NCBI GenBank assembly: GCA_020426505.1
Contig: JAGQPX010000049.1
Coordinates: 1 to 48,857, forward strand
DNA: 48,857 nucleotides
Direction: 5' to 3'
DNA from: Planctomycetaceae bacterium
GTDB lineage: Bacteria; Planctomycetota; Planctomycetia; Planctomycetales; Planctomycetaceae
Under the pieces are notes generated by a model that saw only the letters and a program-made list of their open reading frames with translations, did not search any database and was not told the DNA's origin. Positions 34,420-43,682 of the stretch are shown here, one piece after another (the stretch's first letter is position 1; each line of letters opens with the position of its first letter). The position numbers and the translations under genes were made by a program.

Positions 34420-35427
34420 TCATTCCGGCAAAGGGGCGTACTTCTTCAGGAATTCGCCGGTGATGTATTGACAGCGGCGGTTGATGTCGACCTGGAGGTC
34501 CATCGAGTGGGGCCAGCCGACAAGCACGTCGAGTTGGTTCTCGATGCCGAGTTCGTCCAGTTTCTCGTGTAAGTGCGTTGCCTGAGAGACGGGCACAAGT
34601 TCGTCGATGGAGCCGTGAAACGTCAGCGTCGGCGGATCATCGGGGGTCAGGTGCTCCATCGGGGAGTTGAGGTGATACAACTCCGCCTTCTCGTCGAAGG
34701 TGCCGCCGATGAAGCTCTGTACCTGGTGCGCATCCTTCGCCTTTTGCGTGGTGCTGTCAGCGACACCATAAAAGTTGACGACCGCTCGCACCCGGCTCGA
34801 CTGATCAGCATTCCCGAGATCTCCCTCCAACCGGGGATCGTCTGAATAACCGACCATCATGGCGAGATGTCCTCCTGCGGAGCCGCCAATGGCGACAAGT
34901 CTCTCCGGATCGATGTGGTACTCCTGAGCATGGGCCCTCAACCAGCGAACGCCGCACTTCACATCGTGCACCGCCGCCGGGAACTTCGCGACACCCGACA
35001 GTCGATATCCGACTGATGCGGTGATGTATCCATTCTTGGCAAAGGCGAGGTTGTAGAACAGATAGTCGTCCTTATTCCCTTTGCTCCAGCCTCCACCGTG
35101 AATGAACACCAGACAGGGTGTTGCCTTGGTGACCCCCTTGGGAACGTACAGGTTCAATTGCAAACTGTGGCCGTCAACATTTGCATACTCGATGTCCTTA
35201 TACTCAGTGATGTCATCTGGAACCGACGTGGGAAGTGTGATCGTCGTCACCTGTCCAAGAGCAAAGGCCGCCTTGAGTGTCAGCTCAGACGAGTACCCCT
35301 CCGGCGCTGCCGGCGCACCGGGGAACGTGTCCGCCCCGGGAAACACATCGGCGGTTGCGATCTGCATCGACGCGAGAACCAGGGCAACAACCGCGAGCGA
35401 ACTTGTTGAGAGTTTGATTCTGAACAT
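34420..35427 (-). CDS. Secreted alpha/beta hydrolase (esterase, BD-FAE-like)
   Basis: 335-residue exported esterase. A Sec signal covers about residues 1-26 (SLAVVALVLASMQIATA). The oxyanion motif HGGGW is at 110-114, and the nucleophile elbow GGSAGG at 181-186 gives Ser183. The acid is probably Asp275 in HGSIDELVP and the His is His307 in GWPHSMD. This is the arrangement of the carboxylesterase/BD-FAE group, many of which act on acylated plant or algal polysaccharides. A role in degrading external esters is inferred from the family and the signal peptide. The gene stands alone, separated from ribH by 54 bp. Confidence 0.9.
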   Translation of the reverse strand: MFRIKLSTSSLAVVALVLASMQIATADVFPGADTFPGAPAAPEGYSSELTLKAAFALGQVTTITLPTSVPDDITEYKDIEYANVDGHSLQLNLYVPKGVTKATPCLVFIHGGGWSKGNKDDYLFYNLAFAKNGYITASVGYRLSGVAKFPAAVHDVKCGVRWLRAHAQEYHIDPERLVAIGGSAGGHLAMMVGYSDDPRLEGDLGNADQSSRVRAVVNFYGVADSTTQKAKDAHQVQSFIGGTFDEKAELYHLNSPMEHLTPDDPPTLTFHGSIDELVPVSQATHLHEKLDELGIENQLDVLVGWPHSMDLQVDINRRCQYITGEFLKKYAPLPE

Positions 35428-35624
35428 TATCGAATCCAGGAATACGAGTGAAAAACATCAAAGGAGAATCTCAGTGTAACGGCCAGTACGAACCTTTGAG
35501 AACTCCACGACACAAGCATTGGAATGTCCGTCGGCGAAAGAGAATCGATCGGAATTTCCCATGATATCTGGTCTGTCTCCACGCCTTGAGACATGGACAG
35601 GACCTTTTGAGAAACGAACAAGCC

Positions 35625-36056
35625 ATGATTACCCTGATACGGTGGGCTGCACGGGCCTTAGGCATGTTGATCGTGGGAATGGTCGTCGTCATGGCCGTTG
35701 GACAGGGAGTTGATCCGACGAAGTTCAACGGGATCGAGTTGGGGATGCTTATCTCGCTGCTCGCTGCGCTGGTGGGAATGGTCGCACTCTGGTGGCGTGA
35801 AGGCATCGGTGGAGCGATTTCGCTCGCAGGCATGATCGCTTTTAACGGTCTGAACTTCGCCGCGTCCGGAAAGTTTCCGGGAGGTCCAGTGTTTCCCGTC
35901 TGCTTCCTGCCGGGTGTCCTCTCGCTGATCTGTGCCTACGTCGGACGAGCGAGGTCCAATTCAGCGGGATCGGATCAGCCAGTTGGTGAACAGCCCGGCC
36001 AGAATCAGATCTCCGCTCGCCCCCAAGATTGCGAGGAACGGGACATCACCCAGTAG
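35625..36056 (+). CDS. Small integral membrane protein
   Basis: 143-residue protein with four hydrophobic segments (about 4-25, 38-57, 62-80 and 86-108). Begins MITLIRWAARALGMLIVGM. The ATG at 35625 is preceded by GAACAAGCC, with no strong ribosome-binding site. Its last 31 codons overlap the 3' end of the convergent gene at 35961-36332, and the C-terminal tail is hydrophilic. No function can be given. Confidence 0.65.
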   Translation: MITLIRWAARALGMLIVGMVVVMAVGQGVDPTKFNGIELGMLISLLAALVGMVALWWREGIGGAISLAGMIAFNGLNFAASGKFPGGPVFPVCFLPGVLSLICAYVGRARSNSAGSDQPVGEQPGQNQISARPQDCEERDITQ

Positions 36057-36332
36057 CCAACACGCGGTGAACACACAGAACACGAGTGCCTTGCCGATCG
36101 CTCCGATGGCCAGCAGGGCGCGGTTGATCTCCAACTGCATCGCCAGCCACGCGTACATCCCGCCGAACATCAGCACCATCGACGCCAGCAGCCACGCATA
36201 CAACCGGGGCACGGGGACCGGCAGGGCTGACAGTTGGCCGACTGTCTCGGGAAACAGAAAGGCCATCGCCCCCAGCAGGTTGAACCCCACGGCGACCCAA
36301 AGCACACTGCGGATGAATCGTTCAGATTGCAT
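35961..36332 (-). CDS. Small integral membrane protein
   Basis: 123 residues when started at ATG 36332; a GTG at 36392 in the same frame would add 20 residues. Four hydrophobic segments are clear: LWVAVGFNLLGAMAFLF, YAWLLASMVLMFGGMYAWLA, LLAIGAIGKALVFCVFTACWLL and VPFLAILGASGDLILAGLF. Such four-helix small proteins are common but this family is not one I can name. It is convergent with the gene at 35625-36056 and shares 96 bp of its 3' end with it on the opposite strand. Confidence 0.72.
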   Translation of the reverse strand: MQSERFIRSVLWVAVGFNLLGAMAFLFPETVGQLSALPVPVPRLYAWLLASMVLMFGGMYAWLAMQLEINRALLAIGAIGKALVFCVFTACWLLGDVPFLAILGASGDLILAGLFTNWLIRSR

Positions 36333-36428
36333 GGCAGACGGACTGAAATTACTGAGATGCTGGTCATTCAACGGCTCGGAAGCCAGAATCACACTCTATC
36401 GCTTTCCTTTGAAGATGAGCAGGCTGCA

Positions 36429-38219
36429 ATGATGACCAGACTTCTGAACCTCCTTGTCCTCTGCACGATCTCGACTCTGTTCGCAAGTCACGCGTCGGCG
36501 GGACCGAACGTGGTCATCTTCCTCGCTGATGACGCTGGCTGGGGTGACTACAGTCACTCGGGCAATCAACAAGTCAGCACCCCGCACATCGACTCGATCG
36601 CCCGTCGTGGGGTGACGCTGGATCGCTTCTACGTCTGCCCCGTCTGTTCCCCCACGCGGGCCGAGTTCCTGACGGGACGGTATCATCCGCGCGGCGGTGT
36701 CTGGGGCACATCACTCGGTCAAGAACGACTCGATCTCGACGAGCACACAGTCATTGAGGCGTTTCAGACAGCCGGTTATGCGACCGGGGCGTTTGGCAAG
36801 TGGCACAACGGCACGCAGTGGCCCTATCACCCGACTGCTCGCGGGTTCGATGAGTACTTCGGCCACACCGCCGGTCACTGGGGTGAATACTTCGACCCGC
36901 CGTTGGAAGAGAACGGACGCATGGTCCGGCAGAAGGGGTACATCGTCGACATCTGCACCGACCGGGCGATCGACTTCATCGAACGACACCACTCGCAACC
37001 GTTTTTGTGTTACCTGCCCTTCACGACGCCGCACTCGCCGTGGGCTGCCCCTGAGGAGGACTGGGAACGCTTTAAGGACAAGCCCATCACACAACGGGCG
37101 ACGAATCCCCAGCAGGAAGAGATCGACCATACCCGCTGTGCCCTTGCGATGATCGAGAATCAAGACCGCAACGTCGGTCGCGTGCTCGACAAGCTCGACG
37201 AACACGGACTGACCGAGGATACGATTGTGTTCTATTTCTCTGACAACGGCCCCAACAGCTTTCGCTGGACTGGAGGTATGAAGGGCCGCAAAGGCAGCAC
37301 CGATGAAGGAGGCGTCCGCAGCGTCGGCTACCTCTGTTGGCCCGGCACCCTCTCCGCCGGCCGCACGGTGACTCAGATTTGTGGAGCCGTCGATCTTCTT
37401 CCAACGCTCACCTCACTCGCCGACATCGATCGCGTGGGCGACAAACCGCTCGATGGACGTGACCTCAGCCCCCTGCTGCGAGGTCAAGACGTCGACTGGT
37501 CCGACCGCATGCTCTTCTCGACCTGGGCCGATCGCGTGAGTGTGCGCACTCAGCAGTATCGTTTCGACGCGAAGGGCGAACTGTACGACATGCAGGCCGA
37601 TCCGGGTCAAACGTCGCCAGTGACCACGGATCACCCCGACATCGCTGCCCAATTGAAGCAGGCCGTCACGGACTGGCGAGCCGACGTGTTCGATGATGCC
37701 GAGGAGCAGCAGTGGAGAAAGGATCACCGCCGGTCAGTCGATCGCAGGCCATTGCCGGTCGGCTATCGAGAGTTCCCGATCACAATGCTGCCCGCTCGCG
37801 ATGGCGAGCCACACGGCGAGGTCACTCGCAGCAGCAGCGCGCCGAATTGTTCGTATTTCGTCAACTGGACGAGCCCCGATGATCGCCTCGCCTGGAATAT
37901 CGACGTGCACTCGACTGGGCGGTATGTCGTAGAAATCGAATACACCTGCCCTGAAGCTGATGCAGGTTCACTGATCGAGTTGAGCCTCGGCGACGACCGC
38001 CTGAGCGGCCGCGTGACCCCCGGCTGGGACCCGCCTCTGTACACGAATCAGGACACGCTCCCTCGCCCACCGGCCGAGTCAACCATGAAAGAGTTCTGCA
38101 CACTCAACCTCGGTGAGATCGAGTTGCAAGAGGGCTCGGGGGATCTGATCCTACGAGCCCTCGACATCCCCGGCAAGTCGGTGATGGACTTACGGCGAAT
38201 CACTCTCATACTGAAATAG
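36429..38219 (+). CDS. Secreted sulfatase (formylglycine type)
   Basis: 596-residue sulfatase with a Sec signal (LLNLLVLCTISTLFASHASA, cleavage near residue 24). The metal site starts with NVVIFLADDAGWGD (27-40). The activation motif CSPTR (73-77) makes Cys73 the residue converted to formylglycine. Other family marks are GKWH, the TPHSPW segment and SDNGPNSFRW with GMKGRKGSTDEGGVR, a Lys-containing substrate loop. Residues about 455-596 form a C-terminal beta-sandwich (NWTSPDDRLAWNIDV, GRYVVEIEYTCPEAD) resembling a carbohydrate-binding or sulfatase C-terminal domain. It probably removes sulfate from external polysaccharides. ATG 36429 is followed by another ATG at 36432. Confidence 0.94.
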   Translation: MMTRLLNLLVLCTISTLFASHASAGPNVVIFLADDAGWGDYSHSGNQQVSTPHIDSIARRGVTLDRFYVCPVCSPTRAEFLTGRYHPRGGVWGTSLGQERLDLDEHTVIEAFQTAGYATGAFGKWHNGTQWPYHPTARGFDEYFGHTAGHWGEYFDPPLEENGRMVRQKGYIVDICTDRAIDFIERHHSQPFLCYLPFTTPHSPWAAPEEDWERFKDKPITQRATNPQQEEIDHTRCALAMIENQDRNVGRVLDKLDEHGLTEDTIVFYFSDNGPNSFRWTGGMKGRKGSTDEGGVRSVGYLCWPGTLSAGRTVTQICGAVDLLPTLTSLADIDRVGDKPLDGRDLSPLLRGQDVDWSDRMLFSTWADRVSVRTQQYRFDAKGELYDMQADPGQTSPVTTDHPDIAAQLKQAVTDWRADVFDDAEEQQWRKDHRRSVDRRPLPVGYREFPITMLPARDGEPHGEVTRSSSAPNCSYFVNWTSPDDRLAWNIDVHSTGRYVVEIEYTCPEADAGSLIELSLGDDRLSGRVTPGWDPPLYTNQDTLPRPPAESTMKEFCTLNLGEIELQEGSGDLILRALDIPGKSVMDLRRITLILK

Positions 38220-38258
38220 CATCCACCATCGCTGATAACCTCAACCGAAAGGGCAGCC

Positions 38259-38630
38259 ATGTCAGAGAAGACACTCTATGAACGACTCGGCGGCTACGAT
38301 GCGATTGCTGCTGTCGCCGATCACCTCCTGCCGCGACTGCAATCCGACGAACGACTCGGCCGCTTCTGGGCGCATCGTGGCAGCGATGGTGTCGCCAGAG
38401 AGAAGCAACTGTTGATCGACTTCCTCTGCTCCGCGGCTGGTGGACCGGTCTACTATCGTGGTCGCAACATGAAGTTGTGTCACGCCGGGATGCGGATCAG
38501 CGAAAGTGATTGGGCAACATTCATGGGTCACGTCAACGCAACCCTCGATAGCTTTCAGGTTCCGGAGACCGAATACAGCGAAGTTGTTGCATTCATCGAA
38601 AGCACGAAGGCGGAGATCGTCGAAGTTTGA
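38259..38630 (+). CDS. Group I truncated haemoglobin
   Basis: 123-residue globin of the 2-over-2 type. The opening TLYERLGGYDAIAAVADHLL is the family signature. The proximal His is probably His75 in KLCHAGMRIS, and Phe/Trp residues typical of the heme pocket are in LGRFWAH (33-39). The distal Tyr at B10 is not obvious. It binds oxygen or nitric oxide, and may protect from nitrosative stress. A small membrane-protein gene follows 19 bp downstream on the same strand and may be cotranscribed; an upstream AAGGG-like site precedes the ATG. Confidence 0.93.
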   Translation: MSEKTLYERLGGYDAIAAVADHLLPRLQSDERLGRFWAHRGSDGVAREKQLLIDFLCSAAGGPVYYRGRNMKLCHAGMRISESDWATFMGHVNATLDSFQVPETEYSEVVAFIESTKAEIVEV

Positions 38631-38649
38631 GGGGCAACCGCCTGGACCA

Positions 38650-38925
38650 ATGAATCTCCTCAGCCTGTTTAACGCCATTGAGGCCGGCTGGTGGTTGCTG
38701 TGTGCCGGGTTTATCGCGGGCAGGGGACACCGAATTCATGGACTGACGCTCAGATTGCGGGTCTTGCTCAGTTTCCTCCTTGTCGCATTTGCGGTGACCG
38801 ACGTCGTCGAAATGACAACCGGAGCATGGTGGCGTCCGCGCGAGTTGATGTGGGCCAACATCGTCTGTGTGATCGGCATCCTGACCGTTGGCGCATGCGT
38901 TCTGCAGAACCGCCGATCCCGCTGA
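38650..38925 (+). CDS. Small membrane protein downstream of the truncated haemoglobin
   Basis: 91-residue protein with two or three membrane segments (about 8-24, 36-55 and 68-85). The ATG at 38650 lies 19 bp after the haemoglobin stop, with GGGGCAACCGCC between and no strong ribosome-binding site. Not recognised; the longer frame upstream is inside the haemoglobin gene. It converges on the symporter gene with a 21-bp gap. Confidence 0.65.
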   Translation: MNLLSLFNAIEAGWWLLCAGFIAGRGHRIHGLTLRLRVLLSFLLVAFAVTDVVEMTTGAWWRPRELMWANIVCVIGILTVGACVLQNRRSR

Positions 38926-38946
38926 TGCGTTATTATGACCCACGGG

Positions 38947-40644
38947 TTACGCCGCGTGGGGTGCATTTGGGAAAAACTTATTCAACGTCGCCGCACTCGG
39001 TTTCGGTGTGATGAGTGACACCACCACGGTTGCGACCAGCGATGCAATGAAGATACTCGCCACAGGCATCGTGTGAATCGTGTTGTCACCCAACGGAATG
39101 TCGACCGACCAGTTTTCGGTTGCACCGAATTCGGACAGCTTGAACAACCAGCACCACACGCCTGCTGCGGTCAGGACGCCCGCGTAAGCGCCCCACTTCG
39201 TGAGGCCACGCCAATAGACCGCCAGGAACGCCAGTGGGAACAGACTTGAGAACCCGCTGAAGCACCAGATACCGAGCTGAAACACGCGGGTCTGAGCGAT
39301 CTCTGTGAGGCTGAGTGCGTATGTTGCAATCACGACGGCGATGATGAAACAACGCGAGATGAGGACCACCTGCTTGTCGGTGAAGCGATCCTCTCCGCCG
39401 TAATGCACCACGATGTCCTTGGTGAACATCGTGCCGATGCAGAGAAACTGACTGTCGAGACTCGACATGATGGCCGCGAGAATGCCAGCCAGCAAGAAAC
39501 CGCCGAGCACATCGCCAGAGAGGGCCTTGACCATGAAGCCGAGAATCTTGTTCGCGTTTTCACTCGGATTCGCCATGAACGGCGGTGGAAGGGTGAGGAG
39601 ACCTGTCGTGGCCCACACGCCGATCAACACGCAAGGCACCCACACGATCATGATGAAGATGGGGTGACAGACGACAGCCAGCTTGAACGACGCCGCGCTC
39701 CGGGCCGTCAACCAGTGCTGGAACAAGTGCGGAAACATGCCGACCGAGAAGGGAATCAGCATGTACGTGAAGAACATCCATGGATCGAGTCGATGACGTG
39801 TGCGGAACTGCTGAGGTGCTTCGACCGTTTGAATCTGATCGGCTGCTGTCACTTCGTCGCGCACACGCCTCGCTTTCGGGATCTCGCGGCTGACGATGTG
39901 CAACGAATCCATGAATCCTCTCGGCGGTTCCGTCCGGACCTCACCGTTTTCCATCTGCACTCGACCATCCGCCACGGCATTCTCAGCCAGACTGGTCGCA
40001 ATAATGTAGAACGTCACGATGCCCAGAATCATGAAGACGAGTGTCTGAAAGGTGTTGGCCCAAGCAGTGCCTCGCATGCCGCCGAAGAACACGTAGATCA
40101 GCACCACGAGGCAAATCACGAATTCAGTCAGCCACGGTGGAATCGCCCCATTCTCCGTCAAGCCGGGGAAATCGCCCCGCGTGGCTCCCTCAATCGCCTT
40201 GCCGGCGGAGATAACACCTACGAGCAGATAGGGGACGACAAGTCCCACGAGGATCGGGAACAAGACGAGGCCAATCTTGTCACTGTCGAGACGATCGCGA
40301 AAGAAGCCAACCTGCGTGGTGTAACCGTACTTCTTCCCCCAGGAATAGAGGCGAATGCCAAGCACAAAGAAGCACAGCGAGTGAATGATGCCGCTCGATG
40401 AGGCGAGCATGCCGTACACACCGACGCCTTCTGCAAACGCTTCGCCCGTCGAACCGACGAGTGCGAAACCGGTCATCGTTGTGCCGAACAACGACATCAA
40501 CAACAGGAACGGGCCGATCGAATGGCTTGCCAGCATGTAGTCCTTGCTGGTCCCCCGGAACAGTCGGGACGAGAATACGCCGAGGAAGAGGAGCGACGCC
40601 AGATAGGCTCCAATAATGACAACTTTGATCATGCCCGGACTCAT
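38947..40644 (-). CDS. Sodium:solute symporter family protein
   Basis: 565-residue transporter of the SSS family with about 13 membrane segments. Conserved parts are FLGVFSSRLFRGTSKDYMLASHSIGPFLLLMSLFGTTMTGFALVGSTGEAF (about 20-70), the GGMRGTAWANTFQTLVFM segment (about 188-205), and AAIMSSLDSQFLCIGTMFTKD (about 395-415) for sodium-coordinating positions. An insertion of about 60 hydrophilic residues follows near 230-290. Its start overlaps the stop of the DUF3311 gene (ATGA at 40641-40644). In this pairing the small protein assists the symporter. The substrate is not known; organic acids or sugars are possible. Confidence 0.92.
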   Translation of the reverse strand: MSPGMIKVVIIGAYLASLLFLGVFSSRLFRGTSKDYMLASHSIGPFLLLMSLFGTTMTGFALVGSTGEAFAEGVGVYGMLASSSGIIHSLCFFVLGIRLYSWGKKYGYTTQVGFFRDRLDSDKIGLVLFPILVGLVVPYLLVGVISAGKAIEGATRGDFPGLTENGAIPPWLTEFVICLVVLIYVFFGGMRGTAWANTFQTLVFMILGIVTFYIIATSLAENAVADGRVQMENGEVRTEPPRGFMDSLHIVSREIPKARRVRDEVTAADQIQTVEAPQQFRTRHRLDPWMFFTYMLIPFSVGMFPHLFQHWLTARSAASFKLAVVCHPIFIMIVWVPCVLIGVWATTGLLTLPPPFMANPSENANKILGFMVKALSGDVLGGFLLAGILAAIMSSLDSQFLCIGTMFTKDIVVHYGGEDRFTDKQVVLISRCFIIAVVIATYALSLTEIAQTRVFQLGIWCFSGFSSLFPLAFLAVYWRGLTKWGAYAGVLTAAGVWCWLFKLSEFGATENWSVDIPLGDNTIHTMPVASIFIASLVATVVVSLITPKPSAATLNKFFPNAPHAA

Positions 40645-40874
40645 GCCGCACCCCCTTCCTGGGAGGCTGCCGTGTCGGGGTCGTCATCCAGTCCTTCGGG
40701 CCAGGCAAAGTTGATCGCCAGGAACCACGCGATCCCCGCTCCGATCGAAATGCCCGCGTGGAAGGCCAGGGTGATCGGCAGGAACCCCAGCACGAGCCGA
40801 TCGTTGTTCCAGTTCCAGACGTCCTGATGAATCACGACCAACAGGAGCACAAGCCCCCAGACGACAATCTTCAT
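40641..40874 (-). CDS. DUF3311-like small membrane protein, symporter partner
   Basis: 77-residue membrane protein with two hydrophobic segments (VVWGLVLLLVVIHQD and LVLGFLPITLAFHAGISIGAGIAWFLAI) and an acidic C-terminal tail. The FLPITLAFHAGISI and WNWNNDR parts match the DUF3311 family, whose members are commonly found directly before an SSS symporter gene. The 4-bp overlap with the downstream symporter indicates translational coupling. Its exact role is unknown. Confidence 0.85.
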   Translation of the reverse strand: MKIVVWGLVLLLVVIHQDVWNWNNDRLVLGFLPITLAFHAGISIGAGIAWFLAINFAWPEGLDDDPDTAASQEGGAA

Positions 40875-41624
40875 GGCGAGGATTCTCTCAGAGTGGGTGG
40901 ATGAACGGCGGGAGCCGCCAGTGTATCAGTGGGGTGCAAGCTCGGAAAGTTTGGCGACTGGCGGTTCCGGTGGATGCTTGCTCGACGCAAAGTCACAATG
41001 GCAACAAGGCACCCCAAAGGCATGAACTGTCGCATCATCGGATTGATACCATTCGACTGTGCGACGCATCACAACTCTGCCTCAAACTGAAGCGATCTCG
41101 CTTCGCAGACGATGGATGCGTGCAAGTACCCACCGAAGGTTAAGACTTCATCTTTGCGCGTCTCGGCACCTTTGCGCCCGGAGGACATTCCCGTCCGGCC
41201 CCTCGACTTTTCCGGTGAGGTCAACGTTGCCAGTTCATGCGTGATTGAAACCGAACATCTATCAGGCCTGCGCAGCAGTTCGCGGTCAGAGTGACAGTTC
41301 CGGCAGTTTCCGCCTGTACTCAACAGGATGACATCAAACCAATCACATTGTCGATTTGACAATGACTTTCCCGGTTCACTTTGCAAAGTTGTCCCTGCAA
41401 AGTTTCACACTCACCAAAAAACGGGATTAGTGTTGACATGCGCAAACACTTGCAATCATGGAACATGCGCCTCATGACAACCTGTGACGCCGTCAATTGG
41501 CATACCAACTGCATTAGCAGAAAAGTGTCGCATGATTGACATCACAACTGAGTGTCACCGAGATGACACAAACGTCCTGCGACCCTTACGAGCCTCACAG
41601 GAAGTCAACCAAAGGAGATTGGAA
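40875..41624. other. Intergenic region upstream of csrA
   Basis: About 750 bp without a convincing gene. A palindrome CATTGTC-GATTT-GACAATG (41345-41363) could be an operator. TTGACA occurs at 41433-41438, without a good -10 at the right distance. A sigma-54-like sequence lies at 41497-41513. No RNA gene was recognised. Confidence 0.5.
41497..41513 (+). promoter_or_regulatory. Candidate sigma-54 promoter of csrA
   Basis: TTGGCATACCAACTGCA has the invariant GG and GC dinucleotides separated by exactly 10 bases, as required for sigma-54 -24/-12 elements (consensus TGGCAC-N5-TTGCA). The start of csrA is about 110 bp downstream. No activator sites were sought. Confidence 0.3.
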
Positions 41625-41852
41625 ATGCTCGTCCTCACTCGAAAGAAGAATGAAACGATCCACATCGGCGGCAACGTTGTCGTCAAGGTGATCGCAACAG
41701 GCCGCGGCAAAGTCAAAATCGGAATCGAAGCTCCGGAAACCGTCCGCGTGCGTCGCGGAGAGTTGAACCCAGCCGAGGGTACAGCCGTTCACTCTGATGA
41801 CTCGGAAGGCGACTCGCCCGAGTTGATGACCTACGAAGTCGCACTGGCCTGA
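41625..41852 (+). CDS. csrA: Carbon storage regulator CsrA
   Basis: 75-residue RNA-binding protein. The sequence MLVLTRKKNETIHIGGNVVVKVI followed by GKVKIGIEAPETVRVRRGEL is the whole conserved CsrA fold; residues after 47 are an extra acidic tail (HSDDSEGDSPE). CsrA binds GGA motifs in leaders of mRNAs and blocks ribosomes. The start is ATG 41625, with AAAGGAG 7-13 bp upstream. Two GGA triplets lie in the ribosome-binding site and spacer (AAAGGAGATTGGAAATG), which would allow autoregulation. No flagellar genes or FliW are nearby. It is followed after 93 bp by an S41 peptidase gene. Confidence 0.95.
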   Translation: MLVLTRKKNETIHIGGNVVVKVIATGRGKVKIGIEAPETVRVRRGELNPAEGTAVHSDDSEGDSPELMTYEVALA

Positions 41853-41945
41853 ACCTTGTCCCTGAAAGATCTCTCTAACCACTTGAAGACCGAGTGACTC
41901 GCCAAACCTGATCGGCGACATCTCACAAAGAAAGGACTCCGAACG

Positions 41946-43682
41946 ATGAAGACTCATCGCACCAACCTGAAGACCTGGACCAGCCGGTGGGCACTTGCCT
42001 GCGGCTTGCTCCTCTCTCTCTCCCTGTTCGCGTCGGCGAACGACCGCGTTGCTGTTCGACCGGGCGCCGGCCAGCCGGTCAGCCGTCACAACTTCGGTTC
42101 GACGCTTCCGCTGAATAATCATGAAGTGCTGCCGACGACATCGCCTGTCAGCGTGCCGAACTACAACAACGAACTGTTCAACCAGTCGCCTTACCAGCAG
42201 CAGGTTCCGTTCAACTTCAATCAGCAACCTGTGAGCCCGGCTCCGTCACACTCGGAACCGAGCATCGATGACGAGTTGTCATACCGCTACACCGACCCAC
42301 GGATGCTGAACTTCCTGCGGTCGACCTCGATAAACCAGTTGACCTCTCTGTACATGGAGATGTCACAGTTGATCGATCAGCGTCACGTCAACCCGATTGC
42401 CTACGAGCAGCGCACCGAGCGAGCCCTCGCATCGCTGGCCCGAGCCATCCAGAACCCGACCTTCCTGCAAGCAGTCCGGGCCAATGGAAACTCGGCAGGC
42501 GTGCAGCAGGTACAGGCCGAATTGAGTGGACTCGCCAGCCGTCAACCGGCTCGCAGTGCTCAGGAAGCCCTCGGCGTCATGCAGTATGCAGCGAGTGTCC
42601 TCAATCGCTCACTCGGCGTCCCGATGGAAGCGACCGCCCTTGAGTTCATCAATGGAACCATCGACTCACTCGACAAGTACTCCTCCTTCGTTCCTGCTGC
42701 GACTGCACAGGCACCGAGTGCGGGACTGGAAGAGCGGATCGTCGGCATCGGGGTCGAACTCAAGGCACACGACCAAGGCATGCACATCGTCGGCGTGATC
42801 GAAGGTGGACCTGCTGAGGCAGCCAAGCTGCAACGGGGTGACATCATCATCGCGATCAACAATCAGCAACTCGCAGGCATGAGCCTCAACCAAGCCGCTG
42901 ACATGATCACCGGTCCGGAAGGCACCAGCGTGAACCTGACCGTGAGTCGCAACGGCAGCACCGGCAACGTCACTCTGCCTCGCCGCAGCGTGTACGTCAG
43001 CAGTGTGACCGGCGTGAAGATGCTCGACCAGACTCGTAAGGTGGGTTATGTCCGTCTCAAGCAGTTCTCCGAGTCTTCCACCAAGGACCTCGACGCGGCC
43101 CTCTGGAAGCTCTATCAGGACGGCATGCAGACGCTCGTCTTCGACCTGCGAGGCAACCCGGGTGGACTGCTCACGCAAGCCATCTCGATTTCCGACAAGT
43201 TCATCTCCAACGGCTCGATCGTCTCGACGAAAGGCCGCAACGCGGAGGACAATACTCACGAAGTTGCCACCTTTGACCGCACTTGGAAGATTCCGATGGT
43301 CGTGCTGATCGACGAGAACAGTGCATCGGCCAGTGAAATCTTCGCAGCGGCCATTCAGGAGAACGGACGAGGCGTGATCGTCGGACGTCGATCCTACGGC
43401 AAGGGCACCGTGCAGACGCACTTCCCCCTGCGGACCGCCTCGGGCGACCTGAAGTTGACCACCGCCAAGTTCTACTCCCCCCAGGGACGCGAGATGGCCG
43501 GTGCCGGCGTCACCCCCGACGTGAACGTGCCTGCCGCAACCGCCGGACTGGAGTTCGCAGCTGAGCAGGACGGTGACATCATCGCCGCCATTCGACTGGC
43601 CGACGACGGACGCCCCGCCGACCTGGCCAACCGAGCCGGCAGCACTCCGAACCGCCAGGGAGTGAAGAACTTCTCCCTCTAA
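41946..43682 (+). CDS. S41 family C-terminal processing peptidase with PDZ domain
   Basis: 578-residue exported protease. The signal peptide ends near residue 31 (LLLSLSLFASA). A Pro/Gln/Asn-rich region (about 35-110) precedes a helical part, a PDZ domain (about 262-345, including GVELKAHDQGMHIVGVIEGGPAE and GDIIIAINNQQ), and the S41 catalytic domain. The active site is in DENSASASEIFAAAIQ (456-471) and RRSYGKGTVQT (481-491): Ser461, Lys486 and Gln490, with the 25-residue Ser-Lys spacing of Tsp/CtpA. It trims or degrades exported proteins at their C-termini. It probably lies in the same unit as csrA (93-bp gap), and GAAAGGA precedes the ATG. Confidence 0.94.
   Translation: MKTHRTNLKTWTSRWALACGLLLSLSLFASANDRVAVRPGAGQPVSRHNFGSTLPLNNHEVLPTTSPVSVPNYNNELFNQSPYQQQVPFNFNQQPVSPAPSHSEPSIDDELSYRYTDPRMLNFLRSTSINQLTSLYMEMSQLIDQRHVNPIAYEQRTERALASLARAIQNPTFLQAVRANGNSAGVQQVQAELSGLASRQPARSAQEALGVMQYAASVLNRSLGVPMEATALEFINGTIDSLDKYSSFVPAATAQAPSAGLEERIVGIGVELKAHDQGMHIVGVIEGGPAEAAKLQRGDIIIAINNQQLAGMSLNQAADMITGPEGTSVNLTVSRNGSTGNVTLPRRSVYVSSVTGVKMLDQTRKVGYVRLKQFSESSTKDLDAALWKLYQDGMQTLVFDLRGNPGGLLTQAISISDKFISNGSIVSTKGRNAEDNTHEVATFDRTWKIPMVVLIDENSASASEIFAAAIQENGRGVIVGRRSYGKGTVQTHFPLRTASGDLKLTTAKFYSPQGREMAGAGVTPDVNVPAATAGLEFAAEQDGDIIAAIRLADDGRPADLANRAGSTPNRQGVKNFSL

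Noticed and set aside
41433..41438. TTGACA as a -35 box for csrA
   Set aside because: Seventeen bases downstream the sequence is TCATGG, which is a poor -10; kept only as a note in the intergenic entry.
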